Positions 6,055 to 14,206 of a stretch of DNA of 45,739 nucleotides are shown here, piece after piece. How positions within the stretch are numbered: position 1 is the first letter of the stretch; the number at the start of each line of letters is the position of its first letter. Made by a program: the position numbers and the translations under genes. The DNA is from a virus: positions 1 to 45,739 of IMG/VR virus record IMGVR_UViG_3300032820_003134; one strand, written 5' to 3'. The notes beneath the pieces were generated by a model. The model did no database searches and was not told the DNA's origin. It saw only the letters and a program-made list of their open reading frames with translations.

Positions 6055-7780
6055 TTTCTTTAATAACATTAAGCACATTGGAAACTCGTCCAATAAGTTC
6101 CTCCCTGTGCGATATGAGGAAAACATTTTTACTGCGTTCTCTTGACATTTTCTTTAATACTGCAAGTGCCGCTTCAACACCGTTTGTATCTGTTCCGTTA
6201 TCAATGAGTTCATCGATGAACATTAAGTTAATTGGTGAATGTAAGTTTTCAAACACATCTCTAAATGCCCAACTTAAACTTAAAATAAGTCTGTTGCGTT
6301 CGCCTCTACTTAAATTGTCAAAGTCAAGTTCTCTTCCAAGTTCCGTTATTTCTACATTCAAGTCATTGAGGAATTTAACTTCATGTGGCAATCCCATTTT
6401 TACTAAGTAATGATCTAATCGTGCATTAAGGTACGATAAGTTTTGATCAATAATTCCTTTGCGTATAAAACTGTCTTTGTTAATGAGAAGTTTAAGTAAG
6501 AACTCTTGATGATTCTTTAAGTCGTTAAACTTGTTAAGTATATCATAACTGATTTGCTGTAGTCCACCTGATTGTAATTCGTTAATTTGTTCAATGTGTG
6601 GGTTCTCTTCTTGTTCTTCGTTTTCTAATTCAGTTTTTGTTTGTCTAATACTTTGTTGATGATGATATGCATCGTCAATACTATTATAAAATGTTTCTGG
6701 CTTGTCGCCCGGATCTCCAATTTCCTCAATGTGTTTTTCTATAACTGCAATTGCTGTATTTGTTTCATTTAAATTTTTTTGTGCTTCTGCAATTTTCTTT
6801 GTTAGTTCTTTAATAATTTCGTTGTGCCGTTGGTCATGTATTTCTTGTCCACATGCATAGCATTTGTGATCTTTTGATGTTTCTAAATTATCACTGTTTG
6901 TATCTATTCCTGAGAGATAATTTTGCTGGTGTCGTTTTTGCAAAGACATTTCACGCTTGTACCTATGCAAGTCGTTTGTTTTTTGATTATAAATTTCTAA
7001 GTCTTTGTGATATTGTATTTCTTTTACAATAGCAATTTTTTCAAGTTCTGTTAATGCTTCTTCTAATGCTGTAATACTGTTATTGTGTTCTTCAACCCAG
7101 TCCTCACTTCGTTTTTCAATTCGTTGTATTTGCTTGTCGATTTTTTCATTAGCATCTTGTATTGACTTTATGTTATATTCTTCTTCAGTAATAGACTCGC
7201 GAGTTTCTTTAATTTGTTCTTTTAAAACTTCTGCTTTACGACTGAGTTCAGTAATACCTAATAGTTCCTCAATAAATTCTCGTTGATCATGTGCTCGCAT
7301 ATTTAAAAATGGTTCAGTATATGTGTTTAATGCAACAACATGCTTGAACAATATTGGACTCATTTTTATGATGTCTTCGATTACTTCTTGTGTATGTCTG
7401 TTTTCTCCCTGCGCTGTGTCAATAGCTTCGTCTACTTCTTTATTGTCAACATAGAATTTAAATTTATTAGGACGTCTGCTTCGTTCGATTTTATATGTGT
7501 GATTGTCTTTTTGGAAAGTTAAAGCGACAGCCATTTGCTTACCATTGGTTTTATTAATGAGATTGTCGCGTTTAATGTTTGTTATTGCCGCACCGAACAA
7601 TGCGTAACTAATAGCATTGACAAGTGTAGTTTTACCAGTTCCGTTTCTGGAGCCGTCACTACCTAAATCAATATTATTACCTAATACTAATGTTAGTGCG
7701 TCTTTATCAAATGTAACGCCTTGTGTTACTGCGCCAACACTCATAAAGTTTTTTAATGTAATGTCTTTAATTTTTAACAT
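6020..7780 (-). CDS. 46: gp46-like recombination endonuclease subunit (Rad50/SbcC-type ATPase)
   Basis: The large ATPase subunit of the phage SbcCD/Mre11-Rad50-like nuclease, which processes DNA ends for recombination-dependent replication. Visible features in order are Walker A GSRNGTGKTT at residues 43-52, long coiled-coil arms either side of a zinc hook CYAC (Cys307 and Cys310), the ABC signature LSRGE near 490-494, and Walker B ending in the acidic pair D523-E524 (LMFIDEL). At 586 residues it is close to T4 gp46. The ATG overlaps the stop of gene 47 as TAATG, so the two subunits should be made in step. In T4 this complex also feeds host-DNA breakdown. Confidence 0.97.
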   Translation of the reverse strand: MLKIKDITLKNFMSVGAVTQGVTFDKDALTLVLGNNIDLGSDGSRNGTGKTTLVNAISYALFGAAITNIKRDNLINKTNGKQMAVALTFQKDNHTYKIERSRRPNKFKFYVDNKEVDEAIDTAQGENRHTQEVIEDIIKMSPILFKHVVALNTYTEPFLNMRAHDQREFIEELLGITELSRKAEVLKEQIKETRESITEEEYNIKSIQDANEKIDKQIQRIEKRSEDWVEEHNNSITALEEALTELEKIAIVKEIQYHKDLEIYNQKTNDLHRYKREMSLQKRHQQNYLSGIDTNSDNLETSKDHKCYACGQEIHDQRHNEIIKELTKKIAEAQKNLNETNTAIAVIEKHIEEIGDPGDKPETFYNSIDDAYHHQQSIRQTKTELENEEQEENPHIEQINELQSGGLQQISYDILNKFNDLKNHQEFLLKLLINKDSFIRKGIIDQNLSYLNARLDHYLVKMGLPHEVKFLNDLNVEITELGRELDFDNLSRGERNRLILSLSWAFRDVFENLHSPINLMFIDELIDNGTDTNGVEAALAVLKKMSRERSKNVFLISHREELIGRVSNVLNVIKENGFTNFTKEDD

Positions 7781-8814
7781 TATAGAGAATTATAAATTGC
7801 TATTAATACCCTTGGATCAAATGTATCACTTTGTATATCTTGCAAATGTGAAATAACAATTTGATCTACACTTTTAAATTCAATCTGCCCAATAATATCG
7901 CCTTCTTCGTGTTCAGTATCTTTCCCTGGCAGTAATGAAAATTCTCGTAAAAGAAAAGTTTCAGTAAATAGATCCTTAAGAAAATTTGCTTCCTCATATG
8001 TAATATCAATATCTAAATGAATTCGCGCATGTGTTTTTTCACGCAAATACTTTTCAGGATCGTTAAGCAGTGTAGTTAATCGTAGTGTCCTATATGTTGG
8101 TTGATCAGGCCATGCAAAAAAGTTAGGTTCCTCACCCCACCCTAAAATCATTGCACCTCTTTCATCATCCCATGCATCTGCATAGTTGTGCGGAAATGCA
8201 TTGCCTATATAAACAACTTTACCTTTTACTTGTCGCGTATGAAAGTGTCCACTAAACACTAGTTCTGGATGACTAAAATGATCATCGTTTAATCCACCAT
8301 GGTCTGGCATTTTTACCATAGCATTCATATAAAAACTTGGTAATTCAAAATGCCCAAACATATATTTGCATTTAATTTTTTGTATTTTTTTCCATTCGTT
8401 GCCAACAAGCCATGGAATAAGTGCTACATCACCTTCAACAAGTGGTTCATTGATTTGTGTAAAATTTTGAAGAAGTTTGTTAAACTCAATACTGTTTAAG
8501 TTTCGATTATCTCTGTAATATAGGTCATGATTGCCGTTGAGAAAATATACATTTTCAAATGCATCGTTGAGCAAACTTAATGCTTCTAAAGTATAGTTCA
8601 TTGTGCTGACATTAATACTTGCTCGCTGATGATGCCAGTCACCAAGAAAGATGCATTTTGTGCATCCATTATCGTGTGCAAGTTCAATGAACCATTTAAC
8701 AAAGTCTAAACAGTCTTGATTGTGTAAGTGACTATTATTTTTTAGTCCAAAATGTATATCAGTAAAACATGCTACTTTTTCAAACAGTTGTATCTTTTTC
8801 TTCGCCTTTTTCAT
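7780..8814 (-). CDS. 47: gp47-like recombination endonuclease subunit (Mre11/SbcD-type)
   Basis: The metallophosphoesterase nuclease partner of gp46. The metal-binding motifs are all present: D19-x-H21 (TDIHFG), GDWHH at 58-62, GNHD at 94-97, then GHFE and SGHFHTR further along. At 344 residues it matches T4 gp47 (339). It acts as a dimer with gp46 on double-strand ends. The start at 8814 overlaps the end of the gp55 gene by 35 bases with no strong Shine-Dalgarno sequence, suggesting translational coupling. The gene order gp55-gp47-gp46 is a compact T4-like replication/late-transcription block. Confidence 0.97.
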   Translation of the reverse strand: MKKAKKKIQLFEKVACFTDIHFGLKNNSHLHNQDCLDFVKWFIELAHDNGCTKCIFLGDWHHQRASINVSTMNYTLEALSLLNDAFENVYFLNGNHDLYYRDNRNLNSIEFNKLLQNFTQINEPLVEGDVALIPWLVGNEWKKIQKIKCKYMFGHFELPSFYMNAMVKMPDHGGLNDDHFSHPELVFSGHFHTRQVKGKVVYIGNAFPHNYADAWDDERGAMILGWGEEPNFFAWPDQPTYRTLRLTTLLNDPEKYLREKTHARIHLDIDITYEEANFLKDLFTETFLLREFSLLPGKDTEHEEGDIIGQIEFKSVDQIVISHLQDIQSDTFDPRVLIAIYNSL

Positions 8815-9652
8815 CTGCTAGTTTTTGTGCCCGGAGTGCCTTTTGTTCTTCTTCATGTTTCATTTGCCTTGTAAAACTAGGCATTGCGCCTGCGTGTTGT
8901 AACATATCGTCTCGTATATTTTGGTTTCTTTTTTCAACATTTAATATTCTAGTAAAACTGTTAGTAATTGCCGCAGTATAGTATGCAAATGGATTTTGAC
9001 TTTTGCTTTCGTCAAACTGTAATCCAATTTGTGATAGTTGTAATAATGCTTGTCCTCGCATTTCATCTACATAAGTATAGCCGCGCCAATTGCTTCGTTG
9101 GCTATATCGCTCGACTAATTTTATATACATTAATGCTAGTTTGTTAGTTACTTCTCCGTGAGTTAATGAAAATTTTCCTTTTTGTAATCCTCTTCGCCAA
9201 TGACTTCTTCCAACTTCTGTTAATTTTTTATCAATATAAGCATAATGTTTAAATGGAGGAAATGGTAGTTTAATATGTCTATCTGCTACTGTTTTTGGAT
9301 TACGTTTTCTTCCTGGATCCTCTGGTATATGATCAAACCCCATTACTCTAAATACTAAATCTTTTAACTCAATTGAAGCTGGGTCTACTACAATCTCTGA
9401 TGTTTTAATTGCTTTCTTTTCTTTAGCATCTTTTGCTTCACTTTTTGCTTTTTCTATTAGGCCATCACGCATACGTTTTGCTTGACTTTCTCTTGCAAGT
9501 TGTATTATTTCATTAGTAATTTCGTTAATGTTGTGTACAATAACATCAAAATCAGTATAGTTTTTGTTAGTGTAATAAGAAAAACTAGTTTTTGATTTGT
9601 GTATTTCTGCTAACATATCTTTGTTGTTTAAATAATTTACTCTCTTTGCCAT
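8780..9652 (-). CDS. 55: gp55-like late-transcription sigma factor
   Basis: Sigma factor that directs host RNA polymerase to phage late promoters. The central-to-C-terminal part carries the conserved gp55 core: a region-2-like segment (YVDEMRGQALLQLSQIGLQF, then NPFAYYTAAITNSFTRILN). This follows an unusual charged N-terminal half with a long helical Lys/Glu/Ala stretch (about residues 55-80) and a conserved-looking KLPFPPFKHYAYIDKKL. At 290 residues it is longer than T4 gp55 (185). Its product should recognise the GATAAATA/TATAAATA boxes in this window. AGGA-type sequences precede the ATG at 9652. Confidence 0.9.
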   Translation of the reverse strand: MAKRVNYLNNKDMLAEIHKSKTSFSYYTNKNYTDFDVIVHNINEITNEIIQLARESQAKRMRDGLIEKAKSEAKDAKEKKAIKTSEIVVDPASIELKDLVFRVMGFDHIPEDPGRKRNPKTVADRHIKLPFPPFKHYAYIDKKLTEVGRSHWRRGLQKGKFSLTHGEVTNKLALMYIKLVERYSQRSNWRGYTYVDEMRGQALLQLSQIGLQFDESKSQNPFAYYTAAITNSFTRILNVEKRNQNIRDDMLQHAGAMPSFTRQMKHEEEQKALRAQKLADEKGEEKDTTV

Positions 9653-9764
9653 TAAAAATTCCTATTGTCCTCATTAATATTTACCCTACAAGATATGCTA
9701 TACAATAACAAAATTATAAAGGATTTTGATGAATAAGTCAAGTAAAATCGAGGTTTAATTAAAC

Positions 9765-9772
9765 GATAAATA
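9765..9772 (+). promoter_or_regulatory. Late-promoter-like GATAAATA box
   Basis: GATAAATA, preceded by AAC, lies 20 bases upstream of the ATG at 9793 and heads the plus-strand baseplate operon. The same eight bases occur at 17208 and 35078, each just before a structural gene. The spacing fits a short leader. Confidence 0.65.
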
Positions 9773-9792
9773 AAGTAAAGAGTTTATGATTT

Positions 9793-10380
9793 ATGCGAGC
9801 ACAAGAATTACTTGAAGATAAAGATAGTATTGCCTTTACGTTCGGTAGATTTAATCCACCAACAATTGGGCATGAGAAGTTAGTTGACGCTGCAAAAAAT
9901 GCAGGTGCTAGTAATTATCGTGTTTATGTTAGTCAATCTCAGGATCCGAAAAAAAATCCGTTACACTCTGATCAAAAATTAGGGTATTTAAAAACAATGT
10001 TCCCAGGTGTAAAATTTCAATTAGCTGGTACATTTTTAAAAATAGTTACGGATTTGTATGACGAAGGATGGAAAAATGTCGTATTAGTTGTAGGATCAGA
10101 TCGTGTTGCAGATTTTGAAAGATTATTAAATGATTACAATGGGGTTGAAGATAAACCACATGGGTATTATAATTTTGATTCAATTGAAGTTAAAAGTGCA
10201 GGGCAACGTGATCCGGATGCTGAAGGTGCCGAAGGCATGTCAGCAAGCAAGATGAGAGTAGCTGCTACCGAAGATGATTATAACTCGTTTAAGAAAGGAC
10301 TTCCAAGTGGATTTAGGGGTGGTGAAGAAATGTTTAACGCAATTCGGAAAGGGATGAATTTACATGGCAACAACAAGTGA
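9793..10380 (+). CDS. Cytidylyltransferase-like nucleotidyltransferase
   Basis: A nucleotidyl transferase of the HIGH-type alpha/beta phosphodiesterase superfamily (cytidylyltransferase/NMN adenylyltransferase-like). GRFNPPTIGH at residues 18-27 is the nucleotide-binding motif, with the second His of the usual HxGH and Ile in place of the usual variable residue. MSASKMR at about 147-153 corresponds to the ISSTxxR/ISxSKxR motif that contacts the triphosphate. At 195 residues it is a single domain. The N terminus MRAQELLED is a short Leu/Glu-rich lead-in often seen in marine T4-like phage proteins. It heads the baseplate operon behind a late promoter box, so a particle-associated or late metabolic role (for example NAD or nucleotide-sugar chemistry) is possible. 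Substrate cannot be told. Confidence 0.85.
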   Translation: MRAQELLEDKDSIAFTFGRFNPPTIGHEKLVDAAKNAGASNYRVYVSQSQDPKKNPLHSDQKLGYLKTMFPGVKFQLAGTFLKIVTDLYDEGWKNVVLVVGSDRVADFERLLNDYNGVEDKPHGYYNFDSIEVKSAGQRDPDAEGAEGMSASKMRVAATEDDYNSFKKGLPSGFRGGEEMFNAIRKGMNLHGNNK

Positions 10381-10981
10381 TTTAAGAGCAAGTCTTACCT
10401 GCTTAACTGATATGGGAGTAATATTTCCTGGATATGATTCTGGGCCTATGCTTCCATTAAGACCAGATAACGGTGTTGTATTTCCGTATATGCCTGTAGT
10501 AATGGCAACACATACTGCAAATTATGCAGAGCATCATCCGACACATAGTAATTTTATGTATAGGTTTTTTAAAAATTATGGTGTGCAAAATTTTACGTGT
10601 ACTGCAACATTTACTTCAGGTACATTAGCTGAAGCAAGGTATGCAATGGGAGCTCATCACTTTTTTAAATCCGCTATGAGAATGGGTTTCGGAGAGAGCG
10701 ATCCGTATAGAGGAGTTCCACCACCTGTATTAAGTTTTAATGCACTTGGTCATGGTTGGTTTCAAAATGTTCCTGTAGTTATTACCAATTACACATATAA
10801 CCTTGATTCTAATCAAGATTATGTTAATTTCAATGATGTACATTTAAAAGAAATATTGGCTCCAATAAAGTTCGAAGCTATTTTAGATTTGCTTCCGCAA
10901 TACAATACCCGACAAACTCGTACTGAACATACTCTTGAAGATTTTGTCAATGGAAGGTTACTTGAGAAGGGGTATATATAA
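10364..10981 (+). CDS. Baseplate tail-tube initiator/cap, gp48/gp54-like
   Basis: A 205-residue protein with a tail-tube-like fold signature: FTCTATFTSGTLAEARYAMG, then HHFFKSAMRMGFG, VPPPVLSFNALGHGWFQNVP and VVITNYTYNLDSNQDYV. This pattern belongs to the gp48/gp54 family that caps the baseplate hub and nucleates tail-tube polymerisation. It is shorter than T4 gp48 (364) or gp54 (320), so one protein may serve where T4 uses two. The start overlaps the nucleotidyltransferase gene by 17 bases, and the next gene begins as TAATG. Which of gp48 or gp54 it corresponds to cannot be decided here. Confidence 0.7.
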   Translation: MATTSDLRASLTCLTDMGVIFPGYDSGPMLPLRPDNGVVFPYMPVVMATHTANYAEHHPTHSNFMYRFFKNYGVQNFTCTATFTSGTLAEARYAMGAHHFFKSAMRMGFGESDPYRGVPPPVLSFNALGHGWFQNVPVVITNYTYNLDSNQDYVNFNDVHLKEILAPIKFEAILDLLPQYNTRQTRTEHTLEDFVNGRLLEKGYI

Positions 10982-11283
10982 TGCCAAAAAAATCAACGTA
11001 TCGCAGTGATAGTTTTTATTCAGGTACAGGTGTTCGAGAGTTTTATCTTGATCTATGGCCTGGTGATGTTACTATTGGAACGAAAGGCGATACTACTAAA
11101 GAAATTCCTTTAAGGTATGATCGGCGCCCTGATTTATGGGCACATGAGTTGTATGGTAGCTCAAATTATTGGTGGGTGTTTGCTATAAAAAATAAGAATA
11201 TATTAATTGATCCGGTTGAGGACTTTAAAGCAGGGGTATCTATAATTGTGCCGTCGAGAGCCGGCCTTAAGAGTCTATTATAA
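10981..11283 (+). CDS. 53: gp53-like baseplate wedge subunit
   Basis: Baseplate wedge protein that joins neighbouring wedges around the hub. The conserved block RYDRRPDLWAHELYGSSNYW, followed by WVFAIKNKN and a C-terminal PVEDFKAGVSIIVPS, is typical of gp53 and its LysM-like C-terminal part. At 100 residues it is about half of T4 gp53 (196) but in the range I recall for marine T4-like phages. Both ends overlap adjacent genes by one base (TAATG), so it sits in a translationally coupled baseplate operon. Confidence 0.9.
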   Translation: MPKKSTYRSDSFYSGTGVREFYLDLWPGDVTIGTKGDTTKEIPLRYDRRPDLWAHELYGSSNYWWVFAIKNKNILIDPVEDFKAGVSIIVPSRAGLKSLL

Positions 11284-14201
11284 TGGCTCGCCCTGCTAAT
11301 TCTTATCGCAATCGAGCTGCCGCAAGAGCTAAAGCTTACCAGTCGGTTCAGGTTGTAAATACAAAAACCGATACTCCAGTTCCTGAGTCCACTGGAGGTA
11401 TCTCTACTAGAAATATAATTACGAACAGTGTAGGCCTGGGAGAAGGTATAGGAGTCGGTCTTGGTGACAAACTCGGACGAGGTAACCTCAGCAGAGTTAA
11501 CAAGCCTAATACAGAAACTGAAGGAGCTAAAGCCGCTGATAAAACAGGTACTGATGTTAAGGAGTTAACACCAGAACAAATTGCTGCCAGGGAACGAGAT
11601 ACAGCTTTAACAGATGAAAGAACACATCGAGTTAGTGAAGCCTCTCAGCAACTACTGGATTACCAAGCCTGGTTAAATTCGCCAGAGGGCAAAGCAGCTG
11701 AAGAAAGAAGGCAAACCCGAAAACATGGCAGTGAAAATATGAATGATGCCAGTGCAGTAATTAATATTAATAGGTTTAAAGCTCAACCAAACCGGGGATC
11801 TGGAAAACGACGAGAAAGAACAAGTTGGGTTGAGATACAAGATGCGTTGGATAATAAAATCATGCCAAATGAATTATATATTCAAGGGGATAAAGGATTT
11901 GTATCAACTGCATATAATATAACTTTATTCATGTTGCCTGAAGGTAAACTTATTGGTCAACGATTGGGTAAGATATTAGCAGATATTAAATCAATTAAAG
12001 ATGTTGAAAATGCAGGATCTGTTATAGTTGCTCAGAGTGCAGGGACAGATGAGTATTATATAGAAAGTGTCGAATTTGAAAGTGTTCTTGCTTTAAGTCC
12101 AAGATCAACATCATCGGTTACAGCAACTAATGTTGATTTAGTTATTAGAAGTCCATTTCAAGCTGATTTAATTGATAACATTTTAAAAGCTGCTATAGCA
12201 CTTGAAACAACTAATCAACATGATATTCCAATTTTTATGTTAATTGAGTGGAAGGCAAGAGATGATGTAACAAGTGCCCCGGTAACAGATCTTGGCGTTA
12301 GTCGATGTTTAGCATTACGGTTTATGGCTATACAGCAAACATATGATGAAAGTGGTTCAACATATAGCATTGAAGCAATATCGTATAGTGAGCATAATTT
12401 TAATTCAATAATTGGATCATTACAAGAAGATGTAAAAGTTGGCGGAAAAAAAGTTGGAGAAATTTTGGCTATGGTTTGTTTTGAAATGTCACGTCAACAA
12501 ACTAAAGCATCTGATACTGTATTAGTACCTGATGTTTATGCTATAGAGTTAGAAGGAGACATGGGCGAACTGCCATTAGTTATAGGGCTTCAAGAATATT
12601 TGTCATCAGTTAGAGCTTTACCAAATTATTATGAAGTAACAAAATTAGAATCTAAAATTGGTAATGCTCGTGAACCGAACGATGAACAGACTACAGATAC
12701 TTCTACTAAGATAGCAGAAATATCACAGAAACATGATCAAGAATCAAAAATAGAACAAACTGCTACTTTTAAAGCTGGTACGGATATTCCGACAATAATT
12801 CGTAATATAATTGCAGGGACGGTTGAGTTTCAACGTCTTATATCAGATGTCCCAGCACCTGAAGGAGACGATGCACAGCAAGTGAAGCCAACTGTTAATC
12901 CAGCAAATGTCGAACGATATTTTATTAAGATTGATAGTGAAACCGAATTGCTTGGGTATGATCCGAATAGGCGGAGGTATGCGGCAAAAAGAATTTATAG
13001 AGTACATAAGAATTTAAATCCTCGTTTTTCTTATTCTGAGACAAATACACAACAGGATAAAGTAACAAGTATGGATCGTTTGCATGGTTTATTAGGTTTT
13101 GATATGGTTAAGAAGGCGTATCATTATTATTATACAGGGCTGAATACTGAAGTAAAGGGTGTTGATTTTAAATTTGATAATGCATGGTTTGTAGCAAAAG
13201 GTTTGTATTCAAAACTAGTTGATTCATATAAAAGGGACCATGGAACAAACGCAAAAGACGATGTTCATAAAGGGTCTGTTTGGGTTAATGAATTACGAGA
13301 AAATCATGATTTAAGAACTGAAAAGCAATCTGAAAATTTAATGGCTGTATCCAAAGCCAAAAAAGCAGAAGAGAGAATGACAAACACCGGTGGAATAGAT
13401 AAAGCAGTTGCTCTTCGAGCTGCCCAAAAAAATCGAGCACTGCAAGCTAAAAACGAAGCCGAGATTGCTAAATCAAAAGAAGATAGTTTAGAGGCTAAAA
13501 AGAAAATTCTAGCAATGCTTAACCAGACTGGTGATCTTACAGAAGAGTGGATGCCCCCGACTGAAGTATCAATAACAGCAGACGGTAAATATTTTGTACA
13601 ATATAACGTACCAATTTCATATCAACGAGGTGCTACAAAACAATATACTGGTCAAGTATATTTAAATGATTTAGATTTAGCAGGTGATAAGTTTAAGTCA
13701 GTGTTATTTCCGGTTGCATATACTGATACTCGATTAGCAAAGACAATGCAAGACGGTCTTAGGGATGAATATGATCGAGGTCGTAATATTATAGCAGAAA
13801 TTTATCAACAAGCTGCTAGTGGTGATATGATTTCACTTGAATTAGAAATACGAGGAGACTCATGGTGGATTCCAAATTCTCCAGGAGATAATGCTGATAC
13901 AAGTATTTCACCAAATAAGAAAGAATCTTATATGATATTAATTGCTGACCAAGGTGAGCAATGGGAGCCAAATACAGGGCTTATGACTATTAATGATAGA
14001 AATTCATTAAACGGAGTATATTGTGTTATAACGGTAAAAAATTCGTTTCAAGGCGGAGAGTTTAACCAAACATTAAATTGTGTTCGTGATCCGACAATTG
14101 ATTTAAATCTAGTTCTTTCAGAACCTAAAAAGTTCAGAGAGGCAATGGATGCACATAATAGAGAAATTGATGAAGCAGAGACACTGCATATGGGTGAATA
14201 A
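11283..14201 (+). CDS. Putative baseplate hub protein (gp27-like position), 972 aa
   Basis: A large structural protein immediately upstream of gene 5. Residues 1-165 are low-complexity and charged (Ala, Lys, Glu, Thr), likely flexible. From about 181 (SWVEIQDALDN) a beta-rich region follows, resembling the tube-like domains of gp27-type hubs. A charged helical or coiled segment spans about 683-746. The C-terminal part ends with a hub-type signature, GVYCVITVKNSFQGGEFNQTL (about 913-933), matching the closing motif of gp27/gpD-like proteins. T4 gp27 is only 391 residues, so this is a much enlarged version if the assignment is right. Position next to gp5, its expected partner, supports the call. 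The alternative is an unrelated virion structural protein. Confidence 0.6.
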   Translation: MARPANSYRNRAAARAKAYQSVQVVNTKTDTPVPESTGGISTRNIITNSVGLGEGIGVGLGDKLGRGNLSRVNKPNTETEGAKAADKTGTDVKELTPEQIAARERDTALTDERTHRVSEASQQLLDYQAWLNSPEGKAAEERRQTRKHGSENMNDASAVININRFKAQPNRGSGKRRERTSWVEIQDALDNKIMPNELYIQGDKGFVSTAYNITLFMLPEGKLIGQRLGKILADIKSIKDVENAGSVIVAQSAGTDEYYIESVEFESVLALSPRSTSSVTATNVDLVIRSPFQADLIDNILKAAIALETTNQHDIPIFMLIEWKARDDVTSAPVTDLGVSRCLALRFMAIQQTYDESGSTYSIEAISYSEHNFNSIIGSLQEDVKVGGKKVGEILAMVCFEMSRQQTKASDTVLVPDVYAIELEGDMGELPLVIGLQEYLSSVRALPNYYEVTKLESKIGNAREPNDEQTTDTSTKIAEISQKHDQESKIEQTATFKAGTDIPTIIRNIIAGTVEFQRLISDVPAPEGDDAQQVKPTVNPANVERYFIKIDSETELLGYDPNRRRYAAKRIYRVHKNLNPRFSYSETNTQQDKVTSMDRLHGLLGFDMVKKAYHYYYTGLNTEVKGVDFKFDNAWFVAKGLYSKLVDSYKRDHGTNAKDDVHKGSVWVNELRENHDLRTEKQSENLMAVSKAKKAEERMTNTGGIDKAVALRAAQKNRALQAKNEAEIAKSKEDSLEAKKKILAMLNQTGDLTEEWMPPTEVSITADGKYFVQYNVPISYQRGATKQYTGQVYLNDLDLAGDKFKSVLFPVAYTDTRLAKTMQDGLRDEYDRGRNIIAEIYQQAASGDMISLELEIRGDSWWIPNSPGDNADTSISPNKKESYMILIADQGEQWEPNTGLMTINDRNSLNGVYCVITVKNSFQGGEFNQTLNCVRDPTIDLNLVLSEPKKFREAMDAHNREIDEAETLHMGE

Positions 14202-14206
14202 AAGTA

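Noticed and set aside
9729-9758. Nine-codon frame MNKSSKIEV with AAAGGA upstream between gp55 and the nucleotidyltransferase
   Set aside because: Although the ribosome site looks good, the peptide is too short to separate from chance in AT-rich DNA and the late promoter box lies downstream of it.
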